Assembly: GCA_938016515.1 (NCBI GenBank)
Contig: CALILP010000044.1
Span: forward strand, 1-53,124
Direction of reading: 5' to 3'
Source: an uncultured Paracoccaceae bacterium
GTDB taxonomy: Bacteria > Pseudomonadota > Alphaproteobacteria > Rhodobacterales > Rhodobacteraceae
DNA: 53,124 nucleotides
Within the stretch, counting starts at the first letter, position 1. Each line of letters begins with the position of its first letter. The notes under the pieces were generated by a model. The model was not told the DNA's origin. It searched no databases and was given only the letters and a program-made list of their open reading frames with translations. This document shows positions 1-8,294 of the stretch, piece by piece. The position numbers and the translations under genes were made by a program.

Positions 1-39
1 ATTTTCGCCCGAACTGAGGGCCCGCACCACTTGGAATGA

Positions 40-686
40 TCCCAGCACATTGACGGTTTTTGTGAACGAACAGATCCCAGCCATTGGGCCTAACCGGTCA
101 ATGCGCTCACGAACTTGACCTTCATCCTCGTGGCGGCGGCCATTTCTACCCGCACAACTGTAGACTGGTCAGCACGTTGGCTCTGTTTTGTCTTGTTTGC
201 AATTGGGGTTGGGTCCAACCTGTTTCACACACATGCGACTGCTTGGGCGGCCTTGGCTGACGTTGTTCCGATTGGCCTATTCATTCTGAGTTACCTGATC
301 CTGGTAAATCACAATATTCTGGTCTGGCCTGCGTGGGGTGCCCTTTTGGGAACGATAGCCTTTCTGCCTTATGCGGCAGGCATTGTCACAGTAACAAACC
401 ACATTCCTTTTTCGCGGTTTCAAATTTTTACTGGAGCATTCCTCTTTTGCTGGTCATCTATGTGCTCGCGTTGTGCCGCCGCCACCCGGATACGGCAAAA
501 GGGATTCTCGTCGCCGCCGCGATTCTCAACCTGTCAATCACGCTTCGCTCGCTCGATGAACCTTTGTGTGACGCTTGGCCTATCGGCATCCATTTTCCGT
601 TGCATTGCCTGAACGGCCTTATGTTGGGGTACATGATCCACGTTTACCACGCCCATGTCCTTGCAGGCCGCGCACACCAGAGGTAA
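40..686 (+). pseudogene. Ceramidase-family membrane protein, disrupted
   Basis: The remains encode a multi-pass membrane hydrolase of the alkaline ceramidase-like family. In frame 1 the sequence reads HIDGFCERTDPSHWA, then a TAA at 91-93, then PVNALTNLTFILVAAA. Family members usually have an acidic residue at the stop position, so a GAA to TAA change is the simplest explanation. The family's His/Asp motif follows (SNLFHTHATAWAALADV). Near 430-450 the homology passes from frame 1 to frame 3, which carries the C-terminal motif LDEPLCDAWPIGIHF and ends at 684-686. No good start codon is seen in frame 1 upstream of the stop; an ATG at 36 is in another frame. With a nonsense codon and a frameshift the gene is probably dead, although assembly error cannot be excluded. 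The family call rests on the motifs. Confidence 0.72.
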
Positions 687-716
687 ACGCGAACCCAAGT
701 TTAGACGGAGACTTCC

Positions 717-1004
717 ATGTCCATTGATACCGAAACCGCCCGCCGGGTCGCCAAACTGGCCCGGATCAAGGTTGAAGACGACGCGTTGCCAGCGCTGGCT
801 TCTGAATTCAGCGCAATTCTTGGGTTCATCGAACAACTCAATGAGGTCGATGTTGATGGCGTCGAGCCGATGACATCTGTCACCCCGCAACGCCTGAAAC
901 GGCGCGAAGATGTGGTCACGGACGGTGATCAGCAGGTCAAAGTACTGGCCAATGCGCCAGATGCCCGCGAGGGCTTTTTCGCCGTCCCGAAGGTGGTTGA
1001 ATAA
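717..1004 (+). CDS. gatC: Asp-tRNA(Asn)/Glu-tRNA(Gln) amidotransferase subunit C
   Basis: GatC is the small subunit of the GatCAB complex, which converts misacylated Glu-tRNA(Gln) and Asp-tRNA(Asn) to the correct amide forms. It stabilises the GatA-GatB interface in the cytoplasm. The 95-residue length is normal. The N-terminal [12 protein letters not shown]-type helix and the central VEPMTSV segment are family hallmarks. The ATG is preceded by a GACGGAG ribosome-binding site. The stop overlaps the start of gatA (TAATG), so the two genes are translationally coupled. gatB is not in the window. Confidence 0.95.
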   Translation: MSIDTETARRVAKLARIKVEDDALPALASEFSAILGFIEQLNEVDVDGVEPMTSVTPQRLKRREDVVTDGDQQVKVLANAPDAREGFFAVPKVVE

Positions 1005-2485
1005 TGACCGATCTTAGCAAACTCACTATCGCCGGGGCCCGTGATGCGATGCGCAAGGGCGATATGTCCTCGGCCGAACTGACTGGCGCATTCTTGAAAG
1101 AAATCGAAGGGGCCGGTGCCCTGAACGCTTTCGTCCACCACACGCCAGAGATCGCGCAGAACCAAGCCAAAGCCGCAGATGCCCGGATCAAAGCAGGCGA
1201 TGCGCCTGCTATGTGTGGCATCCCGCTTGGGATCAAAGATCTGTTCTGCACCAAAGGCGTACCATCACAGGCGGCGTCTGGCATCCTTGAAGGGTTCAAG
1301 CCGGAGTACGAATCCACCGTTACAACCCAGCTATTCGATGCGGGCGCTGTCATGCTGGGCAAGCTGAACATGGACGAATTCGCAATGGGCTCGTCCAACG
1401 AAACCTCCGCTTATGGCAACGCAGTCAATCCGTGGAAAGCAGGCAATGACGGCGCTGATCTGACCCCAGGTGGGTCGTCTGGTGGATCTGCTGCGGCCGT
1501 GTCCGCAGACCTCTGCTTGGGGGCTACGGGCACAGACACCGGCGGCTCGATCCGCCAGCCTGCCGCGTTCACTGGCATCACTGGTATCAAGCCCACTTAT
1601 GGCCGCGTCTCGCGCTGGGGCGTTGTGGCCTTCGCGTCCTCTTTGGATCAAGCTGGTCCAATGACCAAAGACGTCCGCGACAGCGCCATCATGTTGGAAG
1701 CGATGTGCGGTCATGACCCCAAAGACAGCACCTCTGCTGATCTGGCTGTTCCCAACTTCGAGGCCATGCTGACCGGAGATATCAAAGGAAAAGTCATCGG
1801 TATTCCTAAAGAGTACACGATGGATGGTATGCCAGCCGAGATCGAAAAGCTGTGGGCGGATGGCAAAGACATGCTGAAAGACGCAGGCGCCGAAATCCGC
1901 GATATCACGCTGCCGCACACAAAATACGCGCTGCCAGCCTACTACGTGATCGCACCTGCCGAAGCATCATCTAACCTTGCCCGCTACGACGGCGTGCGCT
2001 TTGGCCACCGCGCCAAACTGGACGCAGGTGACGGCATCACCGAGATGTACGAGAAAACCCGCGCCGAAGGTTTCGGCCCCGAGGTTCAGCGCCGCGTGAT
2101 GGTCGGGACTTACGTTCTATCCGCCGGTTTCTACGATGCTTATTACAATCGGGCCCGGAAGGTTCGTGCTCTGATCAAACAGGATTTTGAGACCGTCTTT
2201 GCAGATGGCATCGACGCGATCCTGACACCCGCAACGCCGTCTGCTGCGTTCGAATTGGGCGCAAACTTTGACCCCATTCAAATGTATCTCAATGATGTTT
2301 TCACGGTCACGGTAAACCTTGCAGGTCTTCCGGGTATAGCAGTCCCGGCTGGCGTTGACGCCAAAGGTCTGCCGCTTGGATTGCAGCTGATCGGGCGTCC
2401 TTGGGAAGAAGGCGATTTGCTCAACGTGGCCTATACACTGGAACGTGCAGCCGGTTTTGTAGCCAAACCGGACAAGTGGTGGTAA
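1004..2485 (+). CDS. gatA: Asp-tRNA(Asn)/Glu-tRNA(Gln) amidotransferase subunit A
   Basis: GatA is the glutaminase subunit of GatCAB. It releases ammonia from glutamine and passes it to GatB for tRNA-dependent transamidation. The 493-residue protein has the amidase-signature fold. Lys78 lies in [10 protein letters not shown], the glycine/serine-rich GGSSGGS stretch is near residues 156-162, and the nucleophile is Ser182 in [11 protein letters not shown]. Together these form the Ser-cisSer-Lys catalytic triad. Length is standard for the family. The gene starts on the last base of the gatC stop codon and appears complete. Confidence 0.96.
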   Translation: MTDLSKLTIAGARDAMRKGDMSSAELTGAFLKEIEGAGALNAFVHHTPEIAQNQAKAADARIKAGDAPAMCGIPLGIKDLFCTKGVPSQAASGILEGFKPEYESTVTTQLFDAGAVMLGKLNMDEFAMGSSNETSAYGNAVNPWKAGNDGADLTPGGSSGGSAAAVSADLCLGATGTDTGGSIRQPAAFTGITGIKPTYGRVSRWGVVAFASSLDQAGPMTKDVRDSAIMLEAMCGHDPKDSTSADLAVPNFEAMLTGDIKGKVIGIPKEYTMDGMPAEIEKLWADGKDMLKDAGAEIRDITLPHTKYALPAYYVIAPAEASSNLARYDGVRFGHRAKLDAGDGITEMYEKTRAEGFGPEVQRRVMVGTYVLSAGFYDAYYNRARKVRALIKQDFETVFADGIDAILTPATPSAAFELGANFDPIQMYLNDVFTVTVNLAGLPGIAVPAGVDAKGLPLGLQLIGRPWEEGDLLNVAYTLERAAGFVAKPDKWW

Positions 2486-2523
2486 GACACTTCGGGTTTG
2501 AGTGCGCAACGGGAGGGGTCTCC

Positions 2524-3297
2524 TTGAAGACAGGTACGTGGATTTTGGGCGTTGCCCTTTTTGTGGCAGGCTGTGCAGCCCCGCCTGTGCCCGACAGCGG
2601 TGCAGGGGTTGGCTTTGGCGACTACGCTGATTTCGAACTGGATCGCGCGCGCAGAGATGCCCAACTCAGTGGCCAGCCAGTTGGCGCGCCACTGAGTGCC
2701 TCGTCACTGCCGCAAACCACGCCCGGCCCGAACCCGAACCCCAATGGCATTGCGTCATCTGATTTGGCGGCTGCCGGGATTGGCGTGACCCAACCAGACG
2801 GCAGCGTCACTACAGGCGGGCTTGGTAACGCCAGTACCGTTGATCCGAATGCCGCACCTTTGGGAGAGACAGCAGCCGAACGCGAATTGCGTCTAGCGAA
2901 TAACCCCGAAATCTCGGACGAGCAAAGCTTTGAGGCTGTCACCTCTCGCGAGACGATCGAAAGCGATGCACAGCGCCGTGCCCAACAGGCCGAGAACCTG
3001 ATCGTCGTAGAACCAGTGCCTTTACCTGCCGAACGGGCGAACTCGGGGCCCAATATTGTCCAATACGCTATCAACGCCCCGAACCAGAAGGGTCAACAGT
3101 GGTATTCCCGCTCGATCTTGTCGGGTGACAACCGATTCCAGCGGAACTGCGCGACCTATGCCAACCCGGACGCCGCACAACGTGATTTCCTGACCCGTGG
3201 TGGCCCGGAACGTGACCCACGTGGAATTGACCCGGATGGAGATGGTTTTGCGTGTGGGTGGGACCCCCGGCCATTCAAGTCGGCAGGCAGCAACTGA
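2524..3297 (+). CDS. Lipoprotein with C-terminal excalibur-like calcium motif
   Basis: This is a predicted envelope lipoprotein of unknown function. A TTG start at 2524 follows a strong GGGAGGGG ribosome-binding site. It gives an N-terminus with a short hydrophobic signal and a lipobox (VAGC, Cys at residue 16). The frame stays open upstream into gatA, but that extension would bury the lipobox, so the TTG is preferred. The middle is low-complexity and rich in Pro, Asn, Gly and Ala. The C-terminus has NCATYANPDAAQ followed by DPDGDGFACGWDP, resembling the excalibur DxDxDGxxC calcium-binding motif. The 3' end overlaps the amidase gene. Partner and substrate are unknown. Confidence 0.8.
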   Translation: MKTGTWILGVALFVAGCAAPPVPDSGAGVGFGDYADFELDRARRDAQLSGQPVGAPLSASSLPQTTPGPNPNPNGIASSDLAAAGIGVTQPDGSVTTGGLGNASTVDPNAAPLGETAAERELRLANNPEISDEQSFEAVTSRETIESDAQRRAQQAENLIVVEPVPLPAERANSGPNIVQYAINAPNQKGQQWYSRSILSGDNRFQRNCATYANPDAAQRDFLTRGGPERDPRGIDPDGDGFACGWDPRPFKSAGSN

Positions 3298-3983
3298 GCC
3301 TGACAGATCCATCGCCCAATTTTGGCCCGCGCCGGGATGGCGCGGTGCCGGATATGGTGGTCATACACTACACCGCAATGAAAAGTGCAGCGGCGGCGTG
3401 CCGAACCTTGTGCAATCCAGACACCGAGGTATCAGCGCATTACCTGATCGCCGAGGACGGCACTGTGATGTCACTGGTCGCCGAGCGGATGCGGGCTTGG
3501 CATGCTGGGGCGGGGGCATGGGGCGCTGTAATTGATGTGAACAGTCGGTCTATCGGGATCGAACTTGCGAACAACGGCGTATCCCCCTTTGCTGCGGCAC
3601 AGATGGATGCGCTGTCGACACTTCTGACGGGGATCAAACAGCGCTGGGCGATCCGGCCCGAACGCGTGATCGGCCATTCCGACATGGCGCCGGGACGCAA
3701 GATTGATCCGGGGCGGCGGTTTGACTGGAAACGATTGGCGCTTGAGGGGCATGCAGTCTGGCCGTCAGCGTCTCTTTCAACAGGTCTCGCAGTGTCTGAT
3801 GCGGCTTTCGCGGAACAAGCGGCCCAGTTCGGATATGTTCATACAGATTCTGTACAGCTTCTTGACGCGTTTCGTATGCGCTTTCGACCGTGGGCAAATT
3901 GTTCTCTGGACGGAACCGATATGGCGATCATCACTGACCTCGCGACATGCTTTCCCGTTGACGCACCGCCAATCACGGCTTAA
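3252..3983 (+). CDS. N-acetylmuramoyl-L-alanine amidase (AmiD-like)
   Basis: This is a zinc amidase that cleaves the MurNAc-L-Ala bond in peptidoglycan or its fragments. An Amidase_2 domain fills roughly residues 30-170. The zinc-ligand and catalytic motifs are VVIHYTA near the start and GHSDMAPGRKIDPG near residue 140. About 60 C-terminal residues form a helical tail typical of this subfamily. The listed GTG start overlaps the preceding lipoprotein gene by 46 bases. A later start near the Pro-Asn-Phe-Gly-Pro segment is possible, so the N-terminus is uncertain. No clear signal peptide is visible, so periplasmic or recycling roles cannot be separated. RNase P RNA begins a few bases downstream. 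Confidence 0.85.
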   Translation: MWVGPPAIQVGRQQLSLTDPSPNFGPRRDGAVPDMVVIHYTAMKSAAAACRTLCNPDTEVSAHYLIAEDGTVMSLVAERMRAWHAGAGAWGAVIDVNSRSIGIELANNGVSPFAAAQMDALSTLLTGIKQRWAIRPERVIGHSDMAPGRKIDPGRRFDWKRLALEGHAVWPSASLSTGLAVSDAAFAEQAAQFGYVHTDSVQLLDAFRMRFRPWANCSLDGTDMAIITDLATCFPVDAPPITA

Positions 3984-3989
3984 CCGCAG

Positions 3990-4376
3990 CGAAGCGCGGA
4001 TGGCTGGATGATCGCGGGGTGGCAACGCTTCGAGGAAAGTCCGGACTCCACAAAGCACGGTGCCGGGTAACGCCCGGCGGGGGTAACCCTAGGGAAAGCG
4101 CCACAGAGATGAAACTACCCTCTACACGGGGGAAAAGGTGAAACGGTGGGGTAAGAGCCCACCGCGGACGTGGCAACACGTACGGCACGGCAAGCCCCAC
4201 CGGGAGCAATGCCAAATAGGGACCGCGTGCTGCTTCGGCGGCGGGGATGCTTGACCCCCAGCAGGTCCGGGTTGGCAGCTAAAGGTGCGTTGGTAACAGC
4301 GGGCCTAGATGAATGGTCATCCATCCGAAGGCAACTTCGGGGGACAGAATCCGGCTTACAGGCCATCCGCGCAAAA
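3990..4376 (+). ncRNA. rnpB: RNase P RNA (M1 RNA), class A
   Basis: This is the catalytic RNA of ribonuclease P, which matures tRNA 5' ends. The ends pair as helix P1: GCGCGGATGGC at 3994-4004 with GCCATCCGCGC at 4362-4372, 11 perfect pairs. Conserved landmarks are GAGGAAAGTCCGGACTCC after P3, the GGTAACGCCCGG segment, GAAACGGTGGGGTAAGAG, and the 3' ACAGAATCCGGCTTACAGG. The approximately 385-nt size fits an alphaproteobacterial class A RNA. Open frames crossing this region on either strand are not genes. The exact 5' and 3' ends are estimated. Confidence 0.96.
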
Positions 4377-4459
4377 CTGCCACTTTGTTCCATTGGTCAC
4401 ATAATTCTTTTGACATGTGTTTTTTTGAGCCTAACCTTCTCATGAGTGAGGAGCGCGAG

Positions 4460-4861
4460 ATGCAAGTTATTCACGACCAGACCGCACGGGACCTGCTTGG
4501 GGCAGCAGAGGCGGCACTTGACCTGGACGCGCTGCGCTCGCATCCCGATTGTGTTTCGATGATCAATGAAAACGGGCTTGTCATGCAGGTCAGTCGCGGC
4601 TCGCTTACCGCGCTGGATGCCGACACCGATGCGGACCTGATTGGCAGCGTCTGGACGCAAATGTGGCCAAAGACCGTGCAAACCGCACTGCAAGTCGCTG
4701 TCGAACGCGGGTTCAGCGGTCATATCACCCAATATTGGAGCACGTTTGAACACGCGGACGGCAGTATCAGCCAATGGGATATACGCCTGTCGCCGGTGCA
4801 TGATGCCCGCGATCAAGTCAAATCCGTGCTGGCCGTGTCCCGCAAGCTTAGCCCGCAGTGA
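4460..4861 (+). CDS. Small PAS-domain protein
   Basis: This is a cytoplasmic single-domain sensor-like protein of 133 residues. The sequence shows a PAS-like core: SMINENGLVMQVSRGSL, a helical stretch, then FEHADGSISQWDIRLSPVHD and VLAVSRKL, the usual strand pattern of a PAS fold. There is no output domain, so it may act by partner binding; ligand and partner are unknown. The ATG at 4460 is chosen because GTGAGGAG lies 6 bases upstream. Another in-frame ATG at 4442 would add six residues. It stands alone between rnpB and rpmG. Confidence 0.7.
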   Translation: MQVIHDQTARDLLGAAEAALDLDALRSHPDCVSMINENGLVMQVSRGSLTALDADTDADLIGSVWTQMWPKTVQTALQVAVERGFSGHITQYWSTFEHADGSISQWDIRLSPVHDARDQVKSVLAVSRKLSPQ

Positions 4862-4976
4862 ATTGCCGCGCGGTTTGCCGCAATAGCGGTTGACTCGGGC
4901 TGCTGCGCGCGTAAAAGGCAGCTTCAATTGATATTCACCCGCAGGCGTTCGCGCCGCGAACCCGGAGAGATGCGCC

Positions 4977-5144
4977 ATGGCGAAGCCTACCACCATCAAA
5001 ATCCGCCTGAACTCCACTGCGGGGACCGGGCACTTCTACGTGACCAAGAAAAACGCACGTACAATGACCGAAAAGATGGTCATCAAAAAGTACGACCCCG
5101 TTGTGCGCAAGCACGTCGAGTACAAAGAAGGCAAGATCAAGTAA
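4977..5144 (+). CDS. rpmG: 50S ribosomal protein L33
   Basis: This small protein of the large ribosomal subunit reads [20 protein letters not shown] and ends YKEGKIK, 55 residues, the usual length. It has lost the zinc-binding cysteines found in the other L33 type, as is normal in alphaproteobacteria. The ribosome-binding site is CCGGAGAG upstream of the ATG. The gene is monocistronic and followed by a clear Rho-independent terminator. Confidence 0.96.
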   Translation: MAKPTTIKIRLNSTAGTGHFYVTKKNARTMTEKMVIKKYDPVVRKHVEYKEGKIK

Positions 5145-5169
5145 ACTGATCCTGACTTTATTGCTGATG

Positions 5170-5192
5170 GGCCGCGCATAGCGCGGCCTTTT
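5170..5192 (+). terminator. Rho-independent terminator of rpmG
   Basis: A perfect 8-bp GC-rich stem (GGCCGCGC at 5170-5177 with GCGCGGCC at 5181-5188) closes a three-base loop and is followed by TTTT. It lies 25 bases after the rpmG stop. Confidence 0.9.
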
Positions 5193-5253
5193 GCGTTTCG
5201 GGTTGGCGTCAGATTTGTTTTGGCAAGCGCGCCAACAGTGCTAAGCAAAGCAC

Positions 5254-6300
5254 ATGAAATATATGCAGAATACCCCCGCGTCGCGCGCGGCCATTGCCGC
5301 AACACTCCGCGATGTTCCTGACCCCAGCGTTGATGCCACCCGGACCCAATCTTTGCTGTCTCGGTGTCCCGTTGCAGCCGAAACCCCGCTGGTGACGTCG
5401 GCAAATTTGGCTACGATGGCCGAGGTTGCTGCGGTCCATGTCAAAGATGAACGCGAGCGGATGGACCTTGGCAGCTTCAAGGCTTTGGGTGCGGCCTATG
5501 TCATTGCCCGTGATGCGGACGACGGACAGGCGGCAGGCCAAACCTATGTGACCGCAAGTGCTGGGAACCACGGCATGTCTGTCGCCGCCGGTGCTGCGGC
5601 TTTCGGCGCCAAGGCTGTTGTCTATATCGCCGAAACCGTCCCGGAAGACTTTGCGAACCGCCTGCGCGAAATAGGGGCTGACGTGGTCCGACATGGTGCG
5701 ATCTATGAGGACAGCATGGCTGGGGCCGCTGATGCCGCTGACAAGCATGGGTGGATCTTGTTGTCCGACAGCTCTTGGCCCGGTTATTTCGAACGGCCCC
5801 ACACGTTGATGGAAGGGTATCTGGTTTTGATGCAGGAAGCGGTAAGCCAAATACCCAAGCCGCCAACACACATCTTTTTGCAAGCGGGCGTCGGTGGTTT
5901 GGCGGCGGCCAGTGCGGCCTATGCCCGACATGTTTGGGGCGATATCCCCCACATCGTCGTCGTTGAACCGGACGCCGCACCGGCGATCTATGCATCGATC
6001 CAAAAGGGCAGTGCGCAAGTCACAACTGGGCCAGCTTCGGATATGGGGCGGCTTGATTGCAAGGAACCGTCGCTGATCGCCTTGAAGGGTTTGGCCCGCG
6101 ATGCCGATGGCTTTATGCTGATTTCCGAAGCGCAGGGCCTGGCGGGCAGCGAGGTTTGTGCGGCGGCTGGACTGTCCTCGACCCCATCGGGGGCGGCGGG
6201 TGTTGCCGGGCTGATCGCGGCACAGTCGCAACGAGACCAGCTGCACCTGACTGATAAGTCGCGTGTTCTGGTCATCCTAAGCGAAATGGAAACCGCATGA
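5254..6300 (+). CDS. PLP-dependent lyase, diaminopropionate ammonia-lyase/EutB-like
   Basis: This is a fold-type II pyridoxal-phosphate enzyme of the threonine dehydratase superfamily, predicted to eliminate ammonia from an amino-acid substrate. Lys76 in DLGSFKALGAAYV is the expected Schiff-base lysine. TASAGNHGMSVA is the phosphate/carboxylate loop (usually SxGNHxQA), and QAGVGGLAAA is the glycine-rich phosphate-binding loop. At 348 residues it is shorter than E. coli-type diaminopropionate ammonia-lyase (about 400) and near the length of EutB-type dehydratases. Its stop overlaps the next start by 4 bases (ATGA), so it is coupled to an M24 peptidase and an Asp/Glu-racemase-like enzyme. No strong ribosome-binding site precedes the ATG. 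Substrate is not assignable from sequence. Confidence 0.75.
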   Translation: MKYMQNTPASRAAIAATLRDVPDPSVDATRTQSLLSRCPVAAETPLVTSANLATMAEVAAVHVKDERERMDLGSFKALGAAYVIARDADDGQAAGQTYVTASAGNHGMSVAAGAAAFGAKAVVYIAETVPEDFANRLREIGADVVRHGAIYEDSMAGAADAADKHGWILLSDSSWPGYFERPHTLMEGYLVLMQEAVSQIPKPPTHIFLQAGVGGLAAASAAYARHVWGDIPHIVVVEPDAAPAIYASIQKGSAQVTTGPASDMGRLDCKEPSLIALKGLARDADGFMLISEAQGLAGSEVCAAAGLSSTPSGAAGVAGLIAAQSQRDQLHLTDKSRVLVILSEMETA

Positions 6301-7460
6301 TCCTGCCACAGCGGGGCTTCAAGACGTCCGAGTATCGGCAGCGCACCACACGTGCGCAGGCTTTGATGGTTGCGGAAGGCCTGTCTGCGCTACTTTTAAC
6401 AACCGAGCCAGAGCTCCGCTACTACACCGGATTTCTTACGCGTTTTTGGGAAAGCCCAACGCGGCCCTGGTTTGTCGTGGTGCCAGCACAGGGTGATCCG
6501 ATTGCAGTGATCCCATCTATCGGTGCGCATCTGATGGGGCAAAGCTGGATCACGGACATCCGAACATGGCAGGCCCCGGACTATGACGACGATGGTGTCG
6601 GCCTGTTGCTGGATGCCTTGCAAGAAGTGACAACGCAAGAGGGCAGGATCGGGGTATCTGACCAGCTGGAAAGCCATGTTCGGATGCCTCGCGCGGACCT
6701 GCTCCGGCTCGAGGCTGGCCTTGCACCGCGCCAGATCGTAGGTGACGCTGCCATCACTCGCCGGTTACGGATGATAAAATCCGACGACGAGATCGCCAAG
6801 ATCAAACACGCAGCAGGCATCGCTGACCGCGCCTTTGACCGCGTGCCAGAGATCGCAAAAGCGGGCGTACCTTTGTCGCAGGTGTTCCGCCAGTTTCAAA
6901 TGCTTTGCCTGGATGAAGGCGCCGACTGGGTGCCCTATCTTGCCGGTGCAGCCGGGCAGGGTGGTTATGGCGACGTGATTTCCCCGGCGACCGACCAGCC
7001 GTTGCAGCATGGTGACGTTTTGATGCTGGACACAGGCTTGGTATGGGACGGGTATTTCTGTGATTTTGACCGGAACTTTCATCTGGGCGCACCGACTACA
7101 GCGGTCGTGCAGGGTCACGCCCTGCTGATTGAAGCGACCGCCGCTGCCTTTGAAATCGCACAACCGGGTGCCGTCATTGCTGACCTACACAAAGTGATAG
7201 AGACAATCACGAATCCGGGTGGCGCGGTCATGTCTGCGGGCCGGGTGGGCCATGGCCTTGGGATGCAGTTGACGGAATGGCCCTCGATCATTTCCCAAGA
7301 CATGACACCTTTGGAGCCTGGAATGGTGCTGACGCTTGAGCCATCTGTTGCGTTAGAAGATGGTAAGATCCTCGTGCACGAAGAAAACATCGTCATTGGC
7401 CAAGGCGGGGCGACATACCTGTCCTCCCCTCAGGCCCCAAAGATAAGACAGCTTGGATGA
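6297..7460 (+). CDS. M24-family metallopeptidase/amidohydrolase (Xaa-Pro peptidase or EutD/DoeA-like)
   Basis: This is a two-domain pita-bread enzyme: a creatinase-type N-terminal domain (about residues 10-150) followed by the M24 catalytic domain. The five metal ligands are visible: Asp245, Asp256, His319 in GRVGHGLGMQ, Glu348 in LTLEPS, and a Glu at 362/363 in VHEEN. The family includes Xaa-Pro dipeptidases, creatinase and ectoine hydrolase. The 387-residue size matches ectoine hydrolase. Overlapping start and stop codons on both sides (ATGA) tie it to the PLP lyase and the racemase-like enzyme. That argues for opening a specific small amide rather than general dipeptide turnover. This is inference; the substrate is unknown. 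Confidence 0.8.
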   Translation: MILPQRGFKTSEYRQRTTRAQALMVAEGLSALLLTTEPELRYYTGFLTRFWESPTRPWFVVVPAQGDPIAVIPSIGAHLMGQSWITDIRTWQAPDYDDDGVGLLLDALQEVTTQEGRIGVSDQLESHVRMPRADLLRLEAGLAPRQIVGDAAITRRLRMIKSDDEIAKIKHAAGIADRAFDRVPEIAKAGVPLSQVFRQFQMLCLDEGADWVPYLAGAAGQGGYGDVISPATDQPLQHGDVLMLDTGLVWDGYFCDFDRNFHLGAPTTAVVQGHALLIEATAAAFEIAQPGAVIADLHKVIETITNPGGAVMSAGRVGHGLGMQLTEWPSIISQDMTPLEPGMVLTLEPSVALEDGKILVHEENIVIGQGGATYLSSPQAPKIRQLG

Positions 7461-8194
7461 CCCTGCCTTACACCCTAAGCGCCACGCGCCCCAAACAGAT
7501 CGGGCTGATTGTTCTGCAAGCTGATGAAACGCTGGAACGGGATATGCGGTGCTTGCTACCCGCCGATCTGGAGCTGCTGGTGTCTCGGGTTCCGTCTGGG
7601 GCAACGTTAAACCCAGATACCTTGCGGGCAATGGAAGATCATTTGACAGCCGCGGCCGCCTTGCTGCCGCGTGGTGCGGATTGTGCTGCTGTGGGCTATG
7701 GCTGCACCTCGGGAACAGCGGAAATAGGTGCAGCGCGGATCAGCGCACTTGTGCAGGCCGGGATAGCGACCCCGGAGGTAACAGAACCTGTCAGCGCTTT
7801 GATTGCGGCCTGCAGCCACTTGAAAGTCACCAACATTGGGGTCGTCAGCCCATATATAGCCTCGGTCTCGGACACGTTGCGGCGCGTGTTGCGAACCGCA
7901 GGAGTAGAGGTCTCGGCCTTTGCCAGCTTCGATGAGGATCAAGAGGCGCGGGTTGTTCGGATCGCACAGACAGCTATTCGGGACGCCGCCATCGCGATGG
8001 GCAAGCAGTCGGAATGTCAGGCCATTTTTCTGTCATGTACCAATCTTCGGACGCTGTCGGTCATTGATGAGATCGAACAAGAGATTGGCAAACCCGTCCT
8101 CTCAAGTAATCAAGTATTGGCATGGCATCTGTGTCAGATTGCAGGGGTCGCATGCTTGAAGGACGCGCCGGGTCGTCTGAACCGGGTGACCTGA
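7457..8194 (+). CDS. Asp/Glu racemase superfamily protein (maleate isomerase/EutA-like)
   Basis: This cytoplasmic enzyme belongs to the two-cysteine aspartate/glutamate racemase superfamily, closest in layout to maleate isomerase, arylmalonate decarboxylase and EutA. The catalytic cysteines are Cys83 in VGYGCTSGTA and Cys194 in FLSCTNLRT. The 245-residue length is typical. It is the last gene of a coupled trio, overlapping the M24 gene by 4 bases. In ectoine-utilisation loci a EutA protein accompanies a PLP dehydratase and an M24 hydrolase; the same three folds occur here. The reaction (racemisation, cis-trans isomerisation or decarboxylation) cannot be told from sequence. Confidence 0.75.
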   Translation: MTLPYTLSATRPKQIGLIVLQADETLERDMRCLLPADLELLVSRVPSGATLNPDTLRAMEDHLTAAAALLPRGADCAAVGYGCTSGTAEIGAARISALVQAGIATPEVTEPVSALIAACSHLKVTNIGVVSPYIASVSDTLRRVLRTAGVEVSAFASFDEDQEARVVRIAQTAIRDAAIAMGKQSECQAIFLSCTNLRTLSVIDEIEQEIGKPVLSSNQVLAWHLCQIAGVACLKDAPGRLNRVT

Positions 8195-8294
8195 TTGCGC
8201 AAATACGCCGAGGGCTCACCAATGCGACAAGGCTTCCCTTGACAGTCGTTGGTCTTCAAGGGTGTCCTGTGAGGATATCATCTGGAGGCACAGC

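Noticed and set aside
4115-4445. Short open frames across 4.1-4.4 kb on both strands
   Set aside because: The region is RNase P RNA, shown by the P1 pairing and conserved core sequences.
8195-8294. Possible promoter (CTTGACA near 8235) before the YejA-like gene
   Set aside because: No convincing -10 box at the right distance; not strong enough to list.
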